Shown here: in pieces, positions 1-9,600 of the stretch
Position numbering within the stretch: position 1 is the first letter of the stretch
How the letters are laid out: the number at the start of each line of letters is the position of its first letter
Assembly (NCBI RefSeq): GCF_040219215.1
Contig: NZ_JAVJSX010000022.1
Span: forward strand, 259,930 to 323,929
From: Thalassobaculum_A sp040219215
GTDB taxonomy: Bacteria > Pseudomonadota > Alphaproteobacteria > Thalassobaculales > Thalassobaculaceae
Direction of reading: 5' to 3'
Length of the DNA stretch: 64,000 nt
Translations under genes and position numbers: made by a program
The notes under the pieces: model-generated
Told to the model about the DNA's origin: nothing
The model's input: only the letters and a program-made list of their open reading frames with translations
Databases searched by the model: none

Positions 1-205
1 ATCCGTCGTCGCACAGATCCCCGGCGAATGATGCAACCTGGACCGGCTCGCTGCGTGGTCCGTCGAACGGCGCACGGTCGACCAGGATCAGTTCGGTGAT
101 CGCGGAGGGCGCGCCGTCCGGACCCGCGAGCGTTCCGCGTTCCAGCAGGACCTTGGTGAGCTGGCGGCCGATGAATCCTGCCGCCCCGGTAACCAACACG
201 CGCAT
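1..205 (-). CDS. NAD-dependent epimerase/dehydrogenase, N-terminal part (D-erythronate-dehydrogenase-like)
   Basis: Only the first 68 codons lie in the window; the gene continues past the left edge. The start is the ATG at 205. The N-terminus reads MRVLVTGAAGFIG, the Rossmann glycine motif (TGxxGFIG) of extended short-chain dehydrogenases. It is followed by a long insert (about residues 21-33) before the second strand, which ends ELILVD where the acidic residue would bind the NAD ribose. That insert is typical of the DenD-like (D-erythronate dehydrogenase) branch rather than of UDP-sugar epimerases, but with so little sequence this is a suggestion only. It is divergent from the acyl-CoA ligase at 330, with 124 bases between the two starts for promoters. 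Confidence 0.75.
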   Translation of the reverse strand, partial: MRVLVTGAAGFIGRQLTKVLLERGTLAGPDGAPSAITELILVDRAPFDGPRSEPVQVASFAGDLCDDG

Positions 206-329
206 CGCCGTCTCCCGAATCCACGTTCCGGTTCTGGCACGAGCGCTCGAACGCGTGCAACGGGCGGCTGCACCCGGGTTGCCCATGTGCGATACCGTTG
301 CACAGCGACACCCGCCGACGGACCCGACG

Positions 330-1958
330 ATGACCGACCAACCCCGCATCGGTGCCGATACCGTGCCCGCACCCGACGACTGCGTTCTGCGCTGCCTGCT
401 GGACAGGCGGGCCCGCGCCGATCCGGAGCGGACGTTCGTCCGATTCTGGCGCGGCGAAGCCTGGAGCTATGCGCAAACGCTCGACCGGGTCCGGCGGCGC
501 GCGACGGCGCTGCACGACGCCGGCGTGCGGCAGGGCGACCACGTGCTGTGCTGGATGGGCAACGGCCCCGACCTGCTGGCCACCTGGTTCGCCGTCAACT
601 ACCTCGGCGCGGTCTATGTGCCGCTCAACACCGCCGCCAAGGGCCGCCCGCTGGCCCACATCCTGAACAACGCCGACGCCCGGCTGATGATCGCCCATCC
701 AGCCCTGCTCGGACGCCTAGCCGATGTCGAGCGCGGTGCGTTGCGGACAATCCTGGTGGCCGGGCAGGACCCGGAGCCTGTTCCCGCAGTCGATGGGTTG
801 GCGGTCGATCGCATCTCGGATCCGGCCGAGGCGCGGGCCGGCGCGCTGGCGTTGGAACGTCCGATCGAGCCGTGGGACATCCAGGCGATCATGTACACCT
901 CCGGGACCACCGGGAACGCCAAGGGCGTGCTGTTCTCCTACGTCCAGCACTACACCATGGGCCCGGAGGCCATGGAGGCGATCGACGCCGAGGACTGTTG
1001 CCTGATCGCCGGCCCGATCTTCCACTGCGGCAGCACGCTCTACGTCTACGCCATGCTGGCCAAGGGCGGCACGATGGCGATGATCCCGGAGTTCCGCACC
1101 GCCGATTTCTGGACCGCGGTGCGCGAGACCGGCAGCACGGTGGTCCTGCTGCTCGGCGTGATGGCCAGCTTCCTGCTCAAGGCACCCCCGCGCGATACGG
1201 ATCGGTCGCATCCGCTGCGGAAGGCCTACATCGTACCGTTCGGCGACGACGCCCAGGCGTTCCGGAACCGCTTCGGCGTCGATCTCTATACGGTCTACAA
1301 CATGACCGAGATCTCCAGCCCGCTGATCGCCGGTCCGGGGATCACCGAGGCGGGACTGGCCGGAACGCCACGCGCGCCGTTCGAATTGCGCGTCGTCGAC
1401 CCTAACGACATGGCGGTTCCGACGGGCGCCGTCGGCGAACTGGTGGTCCGCTCGCACCGGCCGTGGGCGCTGTTCAGCGGTTATTACAACAATCCGGACG
1501 CGACGGTGGCGGCAACCCGGAACGGATGGTTCCACACCGGCGACGCCTTTCGGATCGACGAGGCCGGCCGGTTCTTCTTCGTCGACCGGCTGAAGGACGT
1601 GATCCGTCGGCGCGGCGAGAACATCTCGTCGTTCGAACTGGAGGCCGAGATCACCGCCCATCCGAAGATCAAGGAAGCCGTGGCCGTCGCGGTGCCCAGC
1701 GCCGTCAGCGAGGACGAGGTCCTGGCGGTGGTCACCCCGCTGGATGGCCACACCGTGGATCCGGCCGAGCTGACCGAGTTCCTGGCCGAACGCATCGCCC
1801 ACTACATGGTCCCGCGCTACATCCGGATCGTCGCGGATCTGCCGAAGACCGCGAGCGGCAAGCTGCAGAAGCACGTGCTGCGCTCCGACGGCGTGACCGC
1901 GGACACCTGGGACCGGGAGACCGCCGGGATGCGGATCAAGCGCGAAGCGTTGAGCTGA
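330..1958 (+). CDS. Acyl-CoA synthetase, crotonobetaine/carnitine-CoA ligase-like
   Basis: ANL-superfamily adenylating enzyme that activates a carboxylic acid as acyl-AMP and then as the CoA thioester. The protein has 542 residues from the ATG at 330, the usual family length. An open frame extends upstream to 96 but lacks family sequence. Seen: the P-loop-like motif YTSGTTGNAKG at residues 189-199; the GYYNNPDAT and TGD motifs of the large domain; the hinge region RLKDVIRRRGENIS; and the C-terminal catalytic lysine K511 in PKTASGK. Spacing and N-terminal sequence recall CaiC-type ligases, but the substrate cannot be read from sequence. It is followed after 47 bases by two SAM-fold genes on the same strand. 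No carnitine-pathway partner is adjacent, so the symbol is left blank. Confidence 0.85.
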   Translation: MTDQPRIGADTVPAPDDCVLRCLLDRRARADPERTFVRFWRGEAWSYAQTLDRVRRRATALHDAGVRQGDHVLCWMGNGPDLLATWFAVNYLGAVYVPLNTAAKGRPLAHILNNADARLMIAHPALLGRLADVERGALRTILVAGQDPEPVPAVDGLAVDRISDPAEARAGALALERPIEPWDIQAIMYTSGTTGNAKGVLFSYVQHYTMGPEAMEAIDAEDCCLIAGPIFHCGSTLYVYAMLAKGGTMAMIPEFRTADFWTAVRETGSTVVLLLGVMASFLLKAPPRDTDRSHPLRKAYIVPFGDDAQAFRNRFGVDLYTVYNMTEISSPLIAGPGITEAGLAGTPRAPFELRVVDPNDMAVPTGAVGELVVRSHRPWALFSGYYNNPDATVAATRNGWFHTGDAFRIDEAGRFFFVDRLKDVIRRRGENISSFELEAEITAHPKIKEAVAVAVPSAVSEDEVLAVVTPLDGHTVDPAELTEFLAERIAHYMVPRYIRIVADLPKTASGKLQKHVLRSDGVTADTWDRETAGMRIKREALS

Positions 1959-2005
1959 ACCGGATGCTAAGGTCCGGCGAGGCCCGGACAACGGAAGCGG
2001 ATCGA

Positions 2006-2731
2006 ATGAGCGCGCTCTTCAAGGAACTCGACTACCGCGAGACGCCGATCGGTGCGCTCAGCCTGCGCCGGCGGCGCGAGCTCTCGCTCGGGGTCGACGT
2101 TTTCGAAATCAAGCTGGGCGACGAGTTCCTCATGTCCAGCCTGTTCACCGCATCGGAAATCGAGCTGGCCAGGCTGGGCTTGGCCGATCTGTCCGGGACC
2201 GGGCTTGAGGTCGTGGTCGGCGGCCTCGGCCTCGGCTACACCGCGCTGGCCGTGCTCCAGCACGCTGCGGTCGGCTCCCTGGTGGTGGTCGATGCGCTCG
2301 AAGCCGTCATCGACTGGCATCGCGACGGTCTGTTGCCGCTGGGCGCCGAGCTCACCGCCGATCCACGCTGCCGCTTCGTGCACGGCGATTTCTTCGCGCT
2401 GGCCGCCTCCGGTGACGGGTTCGATGCCGACGCACCGCGCCGGCGGTTCGACGCCATCCTGGTCGACATCGACCACTCGCCGGAGTTCCTGCTCGATGCC
2501 GGGAACGCCGCGTTCTACCAGCCAGAGGGACTGCGCAAGCTTGCGGCCCATCTGAAGCCTGGAGGGGTGTTCGGACTGTGGTCGAACGAACGGCCCGACG
2601 AGGCCTTCACCGCGCGGCTTGCCGCGATCTTCGCCGAGGCGCGGGCCGAGCCGGTCACGTTCCACAATCCGCTGCAGGACCGGGAGTTCACGCAAACCGT
2701 CTACCTTGCGCGAACGCCGCGCGACGGATGA
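2006..2731 (+). CDS. Spermidine-synthase-like SAM-fold protein
   Basis: 241 residues from the ATG at 2006; an in-frame ATG at 1964 would add 14 residues. The core is a class I Rossmann methyltransferase/polyamine-synthase fold. It shows a glycine-rich loop GGLGLGYTA, an acidic strand end VVVDALEAV where SAM or decarboxylated SAM ribose would bind, then HGDFF and a fourth strand AILVDIDHSPE followed by LKPGGVFGLWS. The pattern matches spermidine synthase-related proteins annotated as spermidine synthase-like or O-methyltransferase. The substrate is unknown. Its stop overlaps the next start (ATGA at 2728), so the two genes are translationally coupled and probably act together. Confidence 0.7.
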   Translation: MSALFKELDYRETPIGALSLRRRRELSLGVDVFEIKLGDEFLMSSLFTASEIELARLGLADLSGTGLEVVVGGLGLGYTALAVLQHAAVGSLVVVDALEAVIDWHRDGLLPLGAELTADPRCRFVHGDFFALAASGDGFDADAPRRRFDAILVDIDHSPEFLLDAGNAAFYQPEGLRKLAAHLKPGGVFGLWSNERPDEAFTARLAAIFAEARAEPVTFHNPLQDREFTQTVYLARTPRDG

Positions 2732-3396
2732 CGGCAACAGGACCGGCCGGCGCCGCGACGCCGACGCCCTGCCCGGTCTGCCGGTCGACGGGCCCGGTGC
2801 CGTTCCGATCCATCGACGGCCGTGACTACTGGCGGTGCGCGGCCTGCGAAGCGACGTTCCTCGATCCACGTCAAAGGCCGCTTCGGGCGGACGAGCACGC
2901 CCACTATTACAACCACGAGAACCATCCGGACGATCCGCGCTACCGGAAGTTCTTGTCGGCATTGGTCGATCCACTGCTGGCCCGGCTCGGAGCCGGCCGG
3001 AGCGGCCTCGATTATGGCTGCGGATCCGGGTCGGCTGCAGTGGCCATGCTGCGCGAAGCGGGCCACGAGGTGGCGCAGTATGACCCCTGCTTCCACCCGG
3101 ACCGAACGGCGCTCGACCGGTCCTATGACTTCATCACCTGCACAGAAACGGCGGAGCATTTCCATCATCCCGCAGACGAGTTCGACCGGTTCGACCGCAT
3201 GCTTCGACCCGGCGGATGGCTGGCGGTAATGACCTGCTTCCAGACCGACGATGCCCAGTTTGAACAATGGCACTATCGCCGGGACCCGACCCACGTCGTG
3301 TTTTACCGCGAGCACACCCTGCGCCGGATCGCCGTCCACCACGGCTGGTGCTGCAGCATTCCGGTAAAGGATGTCGCCCTGATGCAAAAGCCGTGA
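2728..3396 (+). CDS. Class I SAM-dependent methyltransferase with N-terminal zinc ribbon
   Basis: 222 residues, starting inside the stop of the preceding gene (ATGA). The N-terminus carries two CxxC knuckles (CPVC, then CAAC about 25 residues later), a likely zinc ribbon. The methyltransferase core follows: LDYGCGSGSAA (motif I, SAM glycine loop), a short second motif, FITCTETAEHF (the motif seen in SAM_MT_11/12-type enzymes), then LRPGGWLAVM. Proteins of this shape are common beside polysaccharide and secondary-metabolite genes, but the substrate is not visible. Stop at 3394-3396, then a 131-base gap before the pel operon. That gap contains no hairpin I can defend. Confidence 0.8.
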   Translation: MTATGPAGAATPTPCPVCRSTGPVPFRSIDGRDYWRCAACEATFLDPRQRPLRADEHAHYYNHENHPDDPRYRKFLSALVDPLLARLGAGRSGLDYGCGSGSAAVAMLREAGHEVAQYDPCFHPDRTALDRSYDFITCTETAEHFHHPADEFDRFDRMLRPGGWLAVMTCFQTDDAQFEQWHYRRDPTHVVFYREHTLRRIAVHHGWCCSIPVKDVALMQKP

Positions 3397-3527
3397 ACGG
3401 GCTTCCAGCCAGCAGGGACACGTGATCACAAACCTTTGTGCGCCAAACTGCAGAAGTCCCTGCAAAGCCGGTCAGTAAATGTTAATCATGTTTCGATAGT
3501 CTGGTTCTACAGAACGGTAGGATCCAC

Positions 3528-4400
3528 ATGCCCATGATCACTCGACGCAACTTCCTGAACACCTCGCTGGCGACTGCGGCTCTGTCGACGGCCCGTACGG
3601 TGCCGGCTACGGCTCAAGCGAATGCCACGCTCAAATGGACGGTCTATTACGCCAACGACCTGCCGGCGAGCGCGTTCGAGGACTATGACCTTCTGATCTT
3701 CGACCATGCGGCCCACCCGGACCTGACGCCGCTGAAGGACGCCGGCAAGCAGGTGTTCGGCTACATCAGCCTCGGCGAGGTCGCGCAGGATCGTCCCTAC
3801 TACGCCGACATCAAAGCGCTCGGCATACTGCGCGACGAGAACACAAGCTGGCCCGGCAGCTACTTCATCGACGTTCGGGACAGCCGCTGGGTCAAGATGG
3901 TGATCGAGGAGCTGGTGCCGCTGGTTCTGCACCGCGGCTTCGATGGCCTGTTTCTGGACACTCTCGACAATCCGCCGGAACTGGAGCGTCGCGACCCCCA
4001 GAAGAATGCCGGCATGACGGATTCCGCGACCCGCTTGGTCAAGGCACTCAAGCTCCACTACCCCAAGGTCCCGCTCATTCTCAACCGCGGGTACGAAATG
4101 CTCCCGAAGCTGGCGGGAGTCGTAGACTACGTATTGGGTGAGTCGGTGTTCGCGGACTATGACTTCACGGCCAAGACGTACCAACGGGTACCGACCGACC
4201 TTTATCGCGAGCAGGTTGCCATCTTGAAGCAGACCCAGACCGCAACGCCGCCGCCAACGGTTCTGACACTCGACTACTGGGATCCTGCCGACAAGGCCGG
4301 GATCGCGGCGATCTATGCCGAGCAGCGCCGGAACGGTTTCCATCCCTACGTTGCGACCGTCGAGCTCGACAAGCTGGTGCCGGAGCCACCGGCGGGATGA
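3528..4400 (+). CDS. pelA1: PelA N-terminal half: GH114 (alpha-1,4-polygalactosaminidase-family) hydrolase
   Basis: 290 residues. The N-terminus is a Tat-type signal (RRNFL at residues 6-10, hydrophobic stretch, then ATAQA), so export is predicted as a folded protein. The rest is a GH114 TIM barrel. Acidic candidates for catalysis are D144 and D147 in GLFLDTLD and E205 in LGESVFADYDF, spaced like the essential residues of the Pseudomonas PelA hydrolase domain. In Pseudomonas this domain is fused to a deacetylase in one 948-residue PelA and trims Pel polysaccharide. Here it is a separate gene, joined to the deacetylase gene by an ATGA overlap at 4397. It is the first gene of the pel operon, with a TAGGAT-like ribosome site before the ATG. 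No clear sigma-70 promoter is visible upstream. Confidence 0.85.
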   Translation: MPMITRRNFLNTSLATAALSTARTVPATAQANATLKWTVYYANDLPASAFEDYDLLIFDHAAHPDLTPLKDAGKQVFGYISLGEVAQDRPYYADIKALGILRDENTSWPGSYFIDVRDSRWVKMVIEELVPLVLHRGFDGLFLDTLDNPPELERRDPQKNAGMTDSATRLVKALKLHYPKVPLILNRGYEMLPKLAGVVDYVLGESVFADYDFTAKTYQRVPTDLYREQVAILKQTQTATPPPTVLTLDYWDPADKAGIAAIYAEQRRNGFHPYVATVELDKLVPEPPAG

Positions 4401-6631
4401 AATCCCTGGCGATCCTGCTGGTCGCGCTCTTCGCTTTGGTCAACCCGGCAGCCGCGGCGGCGGAGCAGGCGGCACCGCGCACCATTGTGGCGCTGGTCGA
4501 CGTGGCTGAGTCGGACACGCTCAAGTATTCGCGTGTTCACCAGATCGCCACCATGCCGCTCAACCACCTCGGGCTGACGGTGGAGTTGCACGACATCGCA
4601 AAAGGCCTGCCCGACCTGACCGGCCGCGACGACGTCCGCGGCATCCTGACCTGGTTCACCACGTCCAGTCGCCCGGGCGCCTACGACTATCTCGACTGGG
4701 CCGAACGGCAGATCGAGGCCGGCCGCCGGTACGTGGTGCTTGGCGAGATCGGCGTGCTGGTCGACCACGAACGCGGCACCATCCCGCTCAGCCGGATCAA
4801 CCAGTTCCTGGAGCGCCTCGGGGTCAACTTCGAGGGGTCGTCAGTCCCGTTCTCCGTCGGCGTCAGCTACCTGAAGCTCGATCCGCGGTTCTGGGGGTTC
4901 GAACAACGCCCGCCCGTCCCGCCGCCCTACAACGTGCTCCGCGTCGCCCGACCCGACGCGACCGCGCACGTCGTGGTCGGACGCGGCAAGGATCCGGACA
5001 GCCGCAGCGCGGTGGTTGTGACCAGCCCTGCCGGCGGGTTCGTCGCCGAGGGCTATGTTGCGGAAATCGACTTCGGCAACACCATCCGCCGCTGGATGAT
5101 CAATCCGTTCCGGTTCTTCGCCCGCGCCTTCGACACCGACGCGCTGCCGAAGCCGGACACCACCACGCTGGTCGGGCGCCGCCTGTTCTACAGCCATGTC
5201 GACGGCGACGGGTGGCGCAGCCAGTCGGAAGTGAAGCTGAAGGACAAGGTGGTTTCGGCCGCCGAGGTGCTGCTGGAGCGAGTCGCGCGGCGCTACCCCG
5301 ACATGCCGGTCACGATCGCACCGATCGCCGCCGAACTGGATCCGGCCTGGATCGACGCCCCGATCGCACGCGATATCGCCCGTCGCTTCTTCACCCTGCC
5401 CAACGTCGAGCCGGGATCGCACACCTACACCCATCCCTTCCAGTGGTCATTCTACAGCAACTACGATCTGGCCCTCGAACGGCAGATCGTGCAGTCGCTG
5501 GGCATCGGCGGTCACACCCAGTCCGATCACGGCGTCGTAGCCGGCGGTGTCACCACGGAATCAACCAGCGACGCCACGACCAAGCTCAACAAGCGCTACG
5601 AGGTCCCACGGGCCTTCTACCTGCAGCCCTTCGACCTGACCAAGGAGATCGCCGGATCGTTCGAGCGGATCGCGGCGTTCACCGGCGGCAATCCGGTCGC
5701 CGTGCTGCAGTGGTCGGGCGACACCACGCCCTTCGAGGCGGCAATCCGGGTCGCGCGCGAAGCGGGCGTTCCCAACATCAACGGCGGCGACACCCGTTTC
5801 GACGGCGAGTATCCATCCTACGCGTTCGTGGCGCCGATCGGGGTCATGGTCGGCAACGAGCGGCAGATCTATGCCTCGAACAGCAACGAGAACACCTACA
5901 CCGACCTTTGGTCGGCGCGGTTCTTCGGCTTCCGCCACCTCCAGGAAACCCTGGCGCGCACCGAGGTTCCGATCCGGGTCAAGCCGATCAATATCTACTA
6001 CCACTCATACTCGGCGGAGCGGGTGGCCAGCCTCAACGCGATTATCGACAATCTCGAATATGCACGACGGCAACCGATCGTGCCGATCACGACGTCGCAG
6101 TTCGCGCGGCTCGCCGGCGGCTTTTACCAGACCCGGCTGGTTGCGCTCGACGACCGCCGCTGGCGGGTTGAGAACCGCGGCGAATTGCAGACGATACGGT
6201 TCGATCGCGCGACCCTGACCGGCGTCGACTTCGCCCGATCGACGGGAATTCTCGGGGCCAACTGGCTTCAGGGCAGCCTCTATGTGGCGCTCGACCCGGA
6301 AGTGGACGCTCCGGTCATCGCACTGCACGACCGTGACAGGGCAGACATGCCGGAGATTGCCGACCGGATCTATTTGCTTGAGAGCCGGTGGCCGGTTCGC
6401 GACCTCCAGGCAACCGCCTCGGGCCTGAAGGCCACTGTGTCGGGCTTCGGCAACGGTGAGATGACCTGGATCGTACCACGACCCGGCCGCTGGACCGTCA
6501 CGCTCGACGGCGCGGCCGGGACGCTGTTCGAGGAATCCGTGACGGTCGGTGACGACCATCGCCTCGCTTTCGCCCTGCCCGCCAACCGGCATCCCGCTGA
6601 ACGCTCGGTTCTGACGGTCACGAGCGACTGA
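4397..6631 (+). CDS. pelA2: PelA C-terminal half: periplasmic Pel polysaccharide deacetylase
   Basis: 744 residues with its own Sec signal peptide (residues 1-22, hydrophobic run then AAAAAEQ). Residues about 25-250 match the reductase-like middle region of PelA. The deacetylase follows, with the metal/base motif HVDGDG (H267, D269, D271) and SHTYTHPF (H342, H346); the D-to-H spacing is close to that of D528 and H600/H604 in Pseudomonas PelA. The C-terminal 180 residues are beta-rich, like PelA's jelly roll. It partly deacetylates GalNAc/GlcNAc units, giving the polymer positive charge. The start overlaps the hydrolase gene (ATGA) and the stop overlaps pelB (TGATG). The intact second signal peptide argues for real fission rather than a frameshift. 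Confidence 0.88.
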   Translation: MKSLAILLVALFALVNPAAAAAEQAAPRTIVALVDVAESDTLKYSRVHQIATMPLNHLGLTVELHDIAKGLPDLTGRDDVRGILTWFTTSSRPGAYDYLDWAERQIEAGRRYVVLGEIGVLVDHERGTIPLSRINQFLERLGVNFEGSSVPFSVGVSYLKLDPRFWGFEQRPPVPPPYNVLRVARPDATAHVVVGRGKDPDSRSAVVVTSPAGGFVAEGYVAEIDFGNTIRRWMINPFRFFARAFDTDALPKPDTTTLVGRRLFYSHVDGDGWRSQSEVKLKDKVVSAAEVLLERVARRYPDMPVTIAPIAAELDPAWIDAPIARDIARRFFTLPNVEPGSHTYTHPFQWSFYSNYDLALERQIVQSLGIGGHTQSDHGVVAGGVTTESTSDATTKLNKRYEVPRAFYLQPFDLTKEIAGSFERIAAFTGGNPVAVLQWSGDTTPFEAAIRVAREAGVPNINGGDTRFDGEYPSYAFVAPIGVMVGNERQIYASNSNENTYTDLWSARFFGFRHLQETLARTEVPIRVKPINIYYHSYSAERVASLNAIIDNLEYARRQPIVPITTSQFARLAGGFYQTRLVALDDRRWRVENRGELQTIRFDRATLTGVDFARSTGILGANWLQGSLYVALDPEVDAPVIALHDRDRADMPEIADRIYLLESRWPVRDLQATASGLKATVSGFGNGEMTWIVPRPGRWTVTLDGAAGTLFEESVTVGDDHRLAFALPANRHPAERSVLTVTSD

Positions 6632-9600
6632 TGCGCGGATTCGCCGTCATTCTGGTTGTTGTGGTCCTGGGTGCCGCAGCGCTGAGCATCATGATCCTGC
6701 CGAGCCAGCAGGAACTCGGCACCATGTACCTGCGCGACCAGAAGTATGAGGAATCCTTGGCGTTGTTCGAACGACAGGTTGCCGAAGGCGACCTGTCCTC
6801 GCAGACGGTTTCGGCCTTGTTGGCGATCTACCTCCAATACGGCGACGTGGAACGGGCCATCGAGTTGACCAGGAAGTTCGGTCGGACCATCGGCGAGCGC
6901 CCGGACATCCTGGCCCGGCTGGCTGATCTCTACGCGGCGGACCGCCGCACCGGCCTGTACCGGCAGACCATGGAGAAGCTGGTCGCCATCCAGCCGACAA
7001 AGGAACGACTGGAACAGCTTGCCGATGCACACTACCACGCCGCCGATCCCTACAGCCGGGCGCGGACGTTGAAACGCCTGATATCGCTGGACTTGGCCTC
7101 TCCGGAACGAATCCTGGAGTACGCCGACCTTGCTGTCAGCCTGGCACAACTCGACGAAGCGCTCGAAGCGTACCTCCGGGCCGCGCAGTCCTTTCCGGCC
7201 GCGCTCGACTGGTCCTACCGGTTGCAGATCGTGGAACTGCTGCTGAACGCTGGGCGCCTCGCGGAGGCTGCGGCCCTTACGACGCAGTGGTTGGACGGCT
7301 CCGAACCATTGCTGTTCCAGATCAGCTTCGCTCAGCTTTGGGTGGATGCCGGACAACCCGCCCGCGCCATTCGCATTCTTAATGGCCGACCGACCCTGCA
7401 GCAGGCTACCGAGCCGTGGCGCGCGATATATGTCCTGGCGCTTCGGCGGTCCGGGCGCGAACAGGATGCCTACTCGCTGTTGCGGCGTTGGCTTGGCCAG
7501 GGCCTGATCACGCCGTCCCTTTCCGCCGATCTGATCGACCTGGCCGTTGCCAACCGTGACATCGATACCGCCGTAGCGGTCCTGGACCATCTGAATGCGA
7601 CTGAACTGCCCACCGGCTCGGTGCTGCTGCTCGTCTCCTCCCTGCACCAGGCGGGCCGCGACGCCGAAGTCGACCGGTTGGTTGAACAGCTCGGCCCCGA
7701 GCGCATGGCTCAGGTTCCGGTGCTTGCCGCCGAGGTGGCGCTGGCCCGCGGCGACACCGAAGCCGCCAATCGGTGGGCGGACGCCGCCATCGCTGACACG
7801 GCCACGTCTGTGGGAGACCAGCTGGCCCTGGCGAACGTCCTGGTCAAAATCGGCCGGGAGCCCGAAGCGCTCGACATGTTGCGGGTCATCGCGACCGATC
7901 CGGAAGCGCCCACGGAGGCCCTGACGCTGCTGGGCGAGCTGTACGGGCGCGGCCCGGATCCAGAGGCAGGGTACTGGGAGATCAACGCCCTGCTGGCGCA
8001 GCACTACACTCTCCAGCTGCGAGCCGTTTGGGCCGAGCTGGCCCTGGCGACGGGCCGCGTCGAGGAAGTCCAGGAATGGGTCGCCCGCACCAGCGGCATC
8101 GAGCCACGAACGCTTGAAAGCCTGTTCTTCATGGCCGAGCGCCGCGAAAGCTGGGGCGTCGCCATCACAACCGCCCGCCGGCTCGTGCAACAGCGGCCGA
8201 CCGATCTGGCGCGTGAGCGGCTGGCAAACGCGCTGTTTCGTGGTGGCCAGGCAGCGGAAGCCCTGTCGATTGTCGAAGCGATCCCGGATCGCTCCGACTC
8301 CGGTGACAGTCTGTACATAGAGATCCTGCAGAGCCTGGGGCTCACCGACCGTCTGGCTGCAATCTGGGAGCAGCAGATCGGTCGTCCGGACCTGACCCCG
8401 GCCCGCCGACGGGAACTGGTCTACAACCTTCTCGAAGCCGGAGCCGAGGCCGCCGCGTGGCCCCACATCCTGGCACTTGCGAATGCCGAAGGCGGCGCGT
8501 GGTGGTTCGCGCTCGCCGATGCTGCCGTAACGTTGGGTCGCGGCAATGAGGCGGCCGACGCCATCGCCGATGCAATTAGCCGGTTTCCGGCCGACAACGA
8601 GCAGGTTCCAAGTCTCGTCGCCGCCCTGGAGAGCGCCGAGCCGAGCCGTTCGCCGGATGTACTGCGCGTTCTGGCCGATCGCGCACCGGCTCTGTGGGCC
8701 GACACTTATGCCTACACCCTGCGCAACCGCGGCCGGATCGAGGAACTGAACCAGTGGCTGGCCGCGAACCTGGCGACAGCGACCGACCCGGCCGAGGCGC
8801 TTGTGCTGGCGCAGCGTCTGGCTGAGACGGCTCCTCCCCTGGACACCGCGCGCGCCATTCGATCGAGGGCCGAACTGGGACGGCAATGGGCCGAGCTGTA
8901 TGTCGAACTGCTGCGAAAGGGCGGGCGAGCCAAGGAAGCGACCAGCTTTCTCATCGCACTGGCCGAACGCGGCCGACTGGACCCGACCTGGCAACGTGAA
9001 ATTGCCTTCCAGATGCTTGAGGCCGGCGACCGTGCTGTCGCCGAGCGACTGTTCCGGGCCACTGCCGCCAACGAGTCGCCAGACGGTCCAAGCGTTCAGC
9101 AGCTGTTCTACATCTGGGGACCGCGTCCCGAGCCGTCGGCACTCGACTGGATCGAGGGACGCGCATCGGCAGCCAAAGGCGCCGATCGCCTTGCCTGGCT
9201 TGAGCGGCTGCTGGCCGTGCGGGCCGGCGAGCGGGTGCTGAAGGCGCTCGGCGATGTCAGTACAGTGTCAAGTCCGGCCGAGGTCGAACTGCTGGTCAAG
9301 GCGCAGGCTCAGGGTCAGAATCCCCAGAAACTGCGCGACACCGTTTCGGTGGCCATCGACCGGATAAAGGATGTGGACGCGCTGGAGCGCCTGGCCCGAA
9401 CCGCCGAGACGACGCGTGACCGGCCCTTGATCATCAGTGCCTGGAAGGCGGTACGGTCCGTCGCCCCGTCGCATTCCACAGCCAATCGCGAGCTCGGACT
9501 CATCGCCTACGACGAGAGCCGGCTGATCGACGCCGAGCGGTATCTGGGTGCGTTTCTGGCAAACGGACCGGGAGACTTTGAGGCAAATTACTTTTATGGT

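Noticed and set aside
717..1991. 424-codon open frame on the minus strand
   Set aside because: Antisense to the CoA ligase, which has complete ANL motifs.
4390..4460. PelA split as a sequencing frameshift or pseudogene
   Set aside because: The downstream gene has a proper ATG overlapping the stop (ATGA) and a full Sec signal peptide, and the upstream one ends cleanly after the GH114 domain.
6370..8994. 874-codon open frame on the minus strand
   Set aside because: Lies entirely antisense to the deacetylase and PelB TPR genes; composition is that of an antisense frame in GC-rich DNA, with no start signal or recognisable domain.
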